The notes under the pieces: model-generated | The model's input: only the letters and a program-made list of their open reading frames with translations | Told to the model about the DNA's origin: nothing | Database searches by the model: none | Made by a program: the position numbers and the translations under genes | NCBI GenBank assembly: GCA_044344795.1 | Contig: JBIJCF010000057.1 | Location: 1 to 10,236 of the forward strand | Direction of reading: 5' to 3' | Length of the DNA: 10,236 nt | From: GCA-2737665 sp044344795 | Lineage (GTDB): Bacteria; Bacteroidota; Bacteroidia; Palsa-965 | Part shown: one piece after another, positions 5,932 through 10,236 of the stretch | Position numbering within the stretch: position 1 is the stretch's first letter | Layout of the letters: each line of letters starts with the position of its first letter

Positions 5932-8555
5932 TTACCCGAACCTTTGTCAATAGAAAACTTGCCTTCTTCGTCCGTCTTCTTGCGGTCTTTGCGGTTTTCT
6001 TTGGGCGTTTGCTGACCTGTTACTGTGCTGTCTTTTTTGAACCATCCGAATTCTTCATTCAGAATGACTTTCATATTCTGCTTCTCGGTTTTTACGTCGT
6101 CTTTTATTTGTTGTATCGCACCTTTCGTGTCGTACTTAATATCCGGATTGTCCACAGGTCCTTTCATCGTGAGGAACAGACGCGTGCGGTGACCTCCGTC
6201 ATTTTCCTCTACCCCAAACTCTGAATTTTCTTTCTTCGCGGCTTTGGCTTTCTTCCACTTCAATTCATCCATGTCGATGATGAAATGATAATCCACCACA
6301 TTATCGAAATTGTGTGTGCCGCCCATGCTGATATTAATAGCACTTGACAGAATGTCCATCTTCGGTATTGTAATTACGCGATTTCTAATCTCAATTTGAT
6401 TTTTTAAAGTTTTGAATTTAATATCGCGCAAATCATCCAACTTCACAAACTTCGCTAACGAATACAACGGTGAAAAATCGGTGAGTTGTCCCTGATCAAT
6501 CGTCACATCCATGAAGGCATACAGCTTGTCTTCATTCATGTTCAAGGTGTTGCTCCACACGGTCACAAACTCTATATCGGAAGTAATTTTGCCTTTGATG
6601 TTTTTATCTACAATGGCTTCTTCTCCCGGTGTCTGACCGAAATTTTCCATTTGATAAAACATCTGACTCATGTCAACACGATCGAGTTTCGCATTGCCTG
6701 TGATCAGCAAAGAATCGTTCCTGCCGCTTCGGATATGTAATGCGCCCATCACAGATCCGTTCATGGTGGTAAAATGTGTTTCTTCTGCGGCCAGCTGTTG
6801 TTCGTTCATAGTCACAACTGACGTTAACGACGATGCTTTGAAACGACGAAACTGAATATCCCGCACCGCTGTGTTCAGCACCACGCGTACTCGTTCGGGT
6901 AAATGAAATTTATATTCGGAGGCCTGTGCTTTTGCAGATGTTTTGGGATCTTCCGCAAGCAACTCATCGAGATTGATTTTTCGTGAAGCATGATCGGCTT
7001 CAATCACCAGCTCTTCATCAGTTGTAAACAGGTAGCCTAATAAATTCCGCACGTTACCGTTCAGCACAAAATCACTTTGACCATACCGTCCGCTGAATTC
7101 CTGGATGGCTACATTGTTTCCGTCGAATTCCATTTTGCCGTTCACACTGTCGGCATGCAATCTTCCGTCTTTGAATTTTATGGCAGCTTGTTGCAGCTCC
7201 AGTTTACCGCTGCTTTTGAATGCGCGCAGATCTTGCGCAGTGAGTGAGCCGGAGTGGCCGGGCTTACCATTGAAGTTAAGATTTACAACAGCGCTTCCGG
7301 TCATGCTTTCAACAGTGTCGATGCCCAAGAAGTTTTGTAATTCCGTGAGTTGAAGATTTCCGTTAATTGCAGCTGTATACAAGGGATTATCAAACGGCGC
7401 CATGGAGAAATTTCCCGAGAAAGAACTCTGTTCGGTATTGGCCTGAAATGAAGTCAACCGCAGTCCGTCTTCACCTTTTACATTGTTGAATTTTCCTGCC
7501 AATTGTACGTTGCGCAGCGTAACGCCGGAAGACTTTCGCGTAATCGTTGCTCCTTTGCGAATTCCGAAATCAGCTTTTACATCAGGGTAAAGCGAGTCGT
7601 TGTAAGCACCATTGATATCGGCTACGAAGTAAAAATCACCGTCACTTTCGTAATCTTTAACTTCTTCTTGCTGCGATGAGGGCAACAACGACAACGCAGA
7701 GGTAATATCCACATCTTCTCCTTCGGCTTTTAATGCCATCACAATTTTATTCGGCTGATCATTTACCGTTCCGGATAATTTTAATTTCAGCGCACCAACT
7801 TTTATATCACCGGATGTAATACTATACACACCACTTTCTGTATTGCAGTCGGCCTCCAGTTGCAGATGTCCTTTCTTTCCTGCGAAGAGTGCGGTTTTAT
7901 CGAGTTTTATTTCATGTGCAATAAAATCAGCTTCGGTACTGAAATTAAATTGTTGTTCGGTGAAATTGCCGCCAAATAAAACATCCGTGAGGTACACGTG
8001 ATACTTCGTTTTACTGCGCGCATCCTTGAATTGAAAATCTACATTGCGCAAACTGATTTCTTCAAGACTGAAGGCTACGTTGGTAGAACTCGTATCGCTG
8101 CTTTCGGATTTCAGAAAATGAAAATTGTCGCGTCCCTTTTTATCAATCCACATGGCAACTGTTCCGTCACTCAAGGAAATGTGCGAAATGGAATAGTTGC
8201 CTTTGAAAATGTCGGTTGCACTGAATTCAAGGGCAATGCGGCCTGCGCTGAACAGTGTATCGCGATTTTTAATGTTGATGGCATCCAACGCTGCAACATC
8301 GTTAAACTCCACAGACACGCGGGGAAAGCTGCGAATAAACGTAACGTCGATGTTTTGCGGTTCGATGTACAGTGTGGTGTTCAGTCGTGCATTGACTTCT
8401 TCAATAACGTACGCTTTGATTTTGTCTTCGTACAAAAAGATTAATCCCACTAATACCAACAGCAGGAACACAAAGCTGCCGCTCAGCCACAAGAATATCT
8501 TCAGCAGCCTTTTATACCAAGGCTTTTTTGCGGGCGTGACGGGCTGAACTTCCAT
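5904..8555 (-). CDS. AsmA-family membrane-anchored envelope protein
   Basis: This is an 883-residue protein. I take the ATG at 8555 as the start because it opens a standard AsmA N-terminus. A TTG nine codons upstream would fall inside a terminator-like hairpin. A basic, Pro/Lys-rich cytoplasmic stub (residues 1-19, KKPWYKRLLK) is followed by one transmembrane helix (~20-42, FVFLLLVLVGLIFLY). Then come the AsmA signature region (DKIKAYVIEEVNARLN) and a long periplasmic beta-rich body with repeated short strands. Residues ~640-800 (VTIDQGQLTDFSPLYSLAKF, RNRVITIPKMDILSSAIN) match the AsmA-like C-terminal domain. It ends in a Lys/Glu/Asp-rich tail. Family knowledge: AsmA/TamB/YhdP-type proteins span the periplasm and are tied to lipid transport and outer-membrane assembly; the substrate of this one cannot be read from sequence. 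It lies downstream of the pseudouridine synthase on the same strand, separated by a T-tailed hairpin. Its 3' end is copied in the adjacent tandem duplication. Confidence 0.9.
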   Translation of the reverse strand: MEVQPVTPAKKPWYKRLLKIFLWLSGSFVFLLLVLVGLIFLYEDKIKAYVIEEVNARLNTTLYIEPQNIDVTFIRSFPRVSVEFNDVAALDAINIKNRDTLFSAGRIALEFSATDIFKGNYSISHISLSDGTVAMWIDKKGRDNFHFLKSESSDTSSTNVAFSLEEISLRNVDFQFKDARSKTKYHVYLTDVLFGGNFTEQQFNFSTEADFIAHEIKLDKTALFAGKKGHLQLEADCNTESGVYSITSGDIKVGALKLKLSGTVNDQPNKIVMALKAEGEDVDITSALSLLPSSQQEEVKDYESDGDFYFVADINGAYNDSLYPDVKADFGIRKGATITRKSSGVTLRNVQLAGKFNNVKGEDGLRLTSFQANTEQSSFSGNFSMAPFDNPLYTAAINGNLQLTELQNFLGIDTVESMTGSAVVNLNFNGKPGHSGSLTAQDLRAFKSSGKLELQQAAIKFKDGRLHADSVNGKMEFDGNNVAIQEFSGRYGQSDFVLNGNVRNLLGYLFTTDEELVIEADHASRKINLDELLAEDPKTSAKAQASEYKFHLPERVRVVLNTAVRDIQFRRFKASSLTSVVTMNEQQLAAEETHFTTMNGSVMGALHIRSGRNDSLLITGNAKLDRVDMSQMFYQMENFGQTPGEEAIVDKNIKGKITSDIEFVTVWSNTLNMNEDKLYAFMDVTIDQGQLTDFSPLYSLAKFVKLDDLRDIKFKTLKNQIEIRNRVITIPKMDILSSAINISMGGTHNFDNVVDYHFIIDMDELKWKKAKAAKKENSEFGVEENDGGHRTRLFLTMKGPVDNPDIKYDTKGAIQQIKDDVKTEKQNMKVILNEEFGWFKKDSTVTGQQTPKENRKDRKKTDEEGKFSIDKGSGKKEEEEDDF

Positions 8556-8565
8556 GATTAACGGT

Positions 8566-8593
8566 AAAAATAAAACGGGCAAAGGGCCCGTTT
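8566..8593 (-). terminator. Intrinsic terminator after the pseudouridine synthase gene
   Basis: On the minus strand, AAACGGGC (8593-8586) pairs perfectly with GCCCGTTT (8580-8573) across a five-base loop, followed immediately by TTTTATTTTT, the form of a factor-independent terminator. It sits 47 bases after the synthase stop codon and ends about 10 bases before the AsmA ATG. Because of this it could also behave as an attenuator or leader hairpin controlling the downstream gene. I see no convincing Bacteroidota promoter (TAnnTTTG) in the 85-base gap. Confidence 0.75.
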
Positions 8594-8640
8594 CGTATGC
8601 TGATGAACGAAGTATTCATAGCAAAATGTTAATATGTAGC

Positions 8641-10236
8641 TTATTTGGCCTTCTTGCGCACGCCTTTTGCCTTCTGTTTCTTGTCGCCGCCTACCTGCAT
8701 TTTTAACATGCCGACTTCTTGTGTGCTTAAGAAACGCCATTTGCCGCGCGTCAGGTTCTTCTTCGTCAAACCTGCATACAGCACACGATCCAGCGTTACT
8801 ACATTGTAACCCAAATGTTCAAACAAACGACGTACAATACGATTGCGACCGGAGTGCAATGCAACGCCCACTTGCTTCTTGTCGTCGCCATCGCCTACGT
8901 AATTGATTTCGTCCACTTTAATCGGCCCGTCTTCCAACGTTACGCCTTCTGCAATGGCTTCCAGGTCTTGCGCTTTCAGGTTTTTGTCCAATGTCACGTG
9001 ATAAATCTTGCGGACACCGTATTTCGGATGCATCAGTCGTTCGCTTAAATCGCCGTCGTTGGTTAACAACAACAAACCTACTGTTTGACGATCCAATCGA
9101 CCTACCGGATAAATGCGCTCTTTGCACGCATCTTTTACCAATTCCATTACGGTACGACGTTCCTGCGGATCATCGGTAGTGGTAATGTAATCCTTCGGTT
9201 TGTTGAGCAACACGTACACAAAACTTTCTCTGCGCAACAGCTGATCGCCGTAATGAACAGTATCGCCGGGAGTAACTTTTGTGCCTAATTCAGTCACAAT
9301 TTTTCCGTTGACTTTCACCGCGCCTGCAGAAATGAGCTCGTCGGCTTCACGACGTGAACACAAACCTGTATTGGCAATAAAACGATTAAGACGAATTGCG
9401 CCGTTATCGTTGGCGTCGCCTTTGTAAGATACCTTCTTACTGCGGCTTTGCTTGCTAACAAATTCCTGCGCCTCTTCCTGTCCGTCAAACTCTACCCAGC
9501 CGTCTTCTTGGCCTTCGTCTTGCTTGTTGTATTTCGATTCGCTGAAACGACGCTTTGGTCCGCCGGCATTGCGATCGGAATAACTTTTCTTGAAACCGCC
9601 GCGGTCATCACCGAACGACTTTTTCTTAAAGCCTCCGCGATCATCGCCGTATGATTTTTTCTTGTAACCTCCGCGCTCGCTGCTGTCTCCGTATGAACGA
9701 CTCTTGCGTTCGCCGCTGTCATCACCGTATGATTTCTTTTTGAAACCACCACGTTCGCTGCTGTCTCCGTAAGAACGACTCTTGCGTTCACCGCTGTCAT
9801 CACTGTATGATTTCTTTTTGTAACCGCCGCGTTCGCTGCTGTCTCCATATGAACGACTCTTGCGTTCGCCGCCGTCATCGCCGTATGATTTCTTCTTGTA
9901 ACCACCGCGTTCGCTGCTATCGCCGTATGAACGACTCTTGCGTTCGCCGCTGTCATCGCCGTACGATTTCTTTTTGTAACCGCCGCGTTCGCTGCTATCG
10001 CCATAAGAACGACTCTTGCGTTCACCGCTGTCGTCACCGTATGATTTCTTCTTGTAACCGCCGCGTTCGCTGCTGTCGCCGTAAGAGCGACTCTTGCGTT
10101 CACCGCCGTCATCACCGTATGATTTCTTCTTGAAACCACCACGCTCGCCGCGATCATCAAATGACTTACGTTTTTTATCGAATCCGCTATCGGAGCCAAA
10201 AGATTTTTTCTTGAAGCCACCGCGTTCGCCACGGTC
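8641..10236 (-). CDS. RsuA/RluB-family rRNA pseudouridine synthase with repetitive RGG-like N-terminal extension (5' end outside window)
   Basis: This is an open frame of 531 residues plus a TAA stop, running off the right edge with no stop or obvious start, so it is partial at the N-terminus. Visible residues 1-~220 are low complexity: six 26-residue repeats and shorter relatives rich in Arg, Gly, Lys, Ser, Tyr and Asp (e.g. RGGYKKKSYGDDSGERKSRS). An acidic linker (QDEGQEDGWVEFDGQEEAQE) follows. The S4 RNA-binding domain runs from about residue 282 (IRLNRFIANTGLCSRREADE), and the catalytic domain carries GRLDRQTVGLLLLTNDG with the catalytic Asp at visible residue 382 (codon 9091-9093). The later GRNRIVRRLFEHLGYNV motif is typical of the RsuA/RluB/RluE/RluF group, which isomerises a uridine in 16S or 23S rRNA. 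RluB-like is most likely, but I do not assign the target site. The C-terminus is a basic Lys-rich tail. A start at 9361 (a Leu TTG) would cut the S4 domain and is rejected. Confidence 0.92.
   Translation of the reverse strand, partial: DRGERGGFKKKSFGSDSGFDKKRKSFDDRGERGGFKKKSYGDDGGERKSRSYGDSSERGGYKKKSYGDDSGERKSRSYGDSSERGGYKKKSYGDDSGERKSRSYGDSSERGGYKKKSYGDDGGERKSRSYGDSSERGGYKKKSYSDDSGERKSRSYGDSSERGGFKKKSYGDDSGERKSRSYGDSSERGGYKKKSYGDDRGGFKKKSFGDDRGGFKKSYSDRNAGGPKRRFSESKYNKQDEGQEDGWVEFDGQEEAQEFVSKQSRSKKVSYKGDANDNGAIRLNRFIANTGLCSRREADELISAGAVKVNGKIVTELGTKVTPGDTVHYGDQLLRRESFVYVLLNKPKDYITTTDDPQERRTVMELVKDACKERIYPVGRLDRQTVGLLLLTNDGDLSERLMHPKYGVRKIYHVTLDKNLKAQDLEAIAEGVTLEDGPIKVDEINYVGDGDDKKQVGVALHSGRNRIVRRLFEHLGYNVVTLDRVLYAGLTKKNLTRGKWRFLSTQEVGMLKMQVGGDKKQKAKGVRKKAK
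9653..10130 (-). repeat. In-frame 78-bp minisatellite, six units, in the pseudouridine synthase gene
   Basis: The plus-strand landmark GATTTCTT or its close variant recurs at 9653, 9731, 9809, 9887, 9965, 10043 and 10121, a constant spacing of 78 bases. On the coding strand each unit encodes 26 residues beginning GG[YF]KKKSY and containing ERKSRSYGDSSER. Units differ mostly at third codon positions, with a few changes (Tyr/Phe, Ser/Gly, one Gly to Ser). Shortened units (GDDRGGFKKKSF) flank the array on the promoter-distal side (about 9585-9652), and RGGFKKKSF-type pieces lie beyond it toward the window edge. Because 78 is divisible by three, copy-number change would lengthen or shorten the protein without frameshift. 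Confidence 0.92.

Noticed and set aside
7998..8444. Plus-strand open frame of 148 codons
   Set aside because: It is antisense to the AsmA N-terminal region, has no start context and no known motif.
8641..9363. Pseudouridine synthase as a complete 240-residue gene starting at 9363
   Set aside because: That start is a TTG coding for Leu in the middle of the S4 domain (ANTGLCSRREADE). The frame continues open upstream with the missing S4 start (IRLNRFI).
9807..10133. Plus-strand open frame of 108 codons rich in Arg/Cys/His
   Set aside because: It is an antisense shadow of the same repeat. Its apparent periodic Cys/His pattern, which looks zinc-finger-like, comes only from the 78-bp periodicity.
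9492..10232. Open frame of 246 codons on the minus strand, rich in Ala/Val/Asn/Thr/Arg
   Set aside because: It is an out-of-frame reading of the 78-bp repeat array. The other minus-strand frame joins without a stop to the S4 and catalytic domains of the pseudouridine synthase and gives the expected RGG-type low-complexity sequence.

Overview
The window reads as a chromosomal segment of a Bacteroidota (Bacteroidetes) bacterium, probably of the Chitinophagales/Sphingobacteriales type. The evidence is a TANFOR-type plus fibronectin III secreted protein, a Bacteroidota-style RsuA/RluB pseudouridine synthase with a long Arg/Gly/Lys-rich N-terminus, a large AsmA-like membrane-anchored protein, start codons without clear Shine-Dalgarno sites, and a 5' intergenic element resembling a repeat family I know from Bacteroidota genomes. 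I cannot fix the genus.

Left part (1-233): noncoding. It is mostly a structured repeat-like element (about 52-160), followed by the leader of the first operon.

Plus-strand operon (234-5501): three tightly packed genes. The first encodes an exported TANFOR/FnIII protein. Four bases later comes a large exported protein with a hydrophobic pre-toxin segment and a C-terminal domain unlike the rest of the gene in base composition. The third gene overlaps the second by ATGA and encodes a small, signal-less protein with the same AT-rich composition. This is the layout of a polymorphic toxin and its immunity protein. The last ~217 residues of the second protein plus the 157-residue third protein would be the exchangeable effector/immunity cassette. 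I do not recognise either family with confidence, so this is the part of the window most likely to hold something undescribed.

Convergent intergenic region (5502-5903): about 400 noncoding bases. It holds a long hairpin centred on a perfect 16-bp palindrome, and a 130-bp tandem duplication that has copied the last codons, stop and 3' flank of the neighbouring minus-strand gene.

Right part (5904-10236, minus strand): an AsmA-family envelope protein and, upstream of it, an rRNA pseudouridine synthase whose reading frame stays open to the window edge. The 5' half of the visible synthase gene is a 78-bp minisatellite encoding six 26-residue repeats. A T-tailed hairpin between the two genes looks like an intrinsic terminator placed directly in front of the AsmA start codon. 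This half is housekeeping; the plus-strand operon looks accessory.
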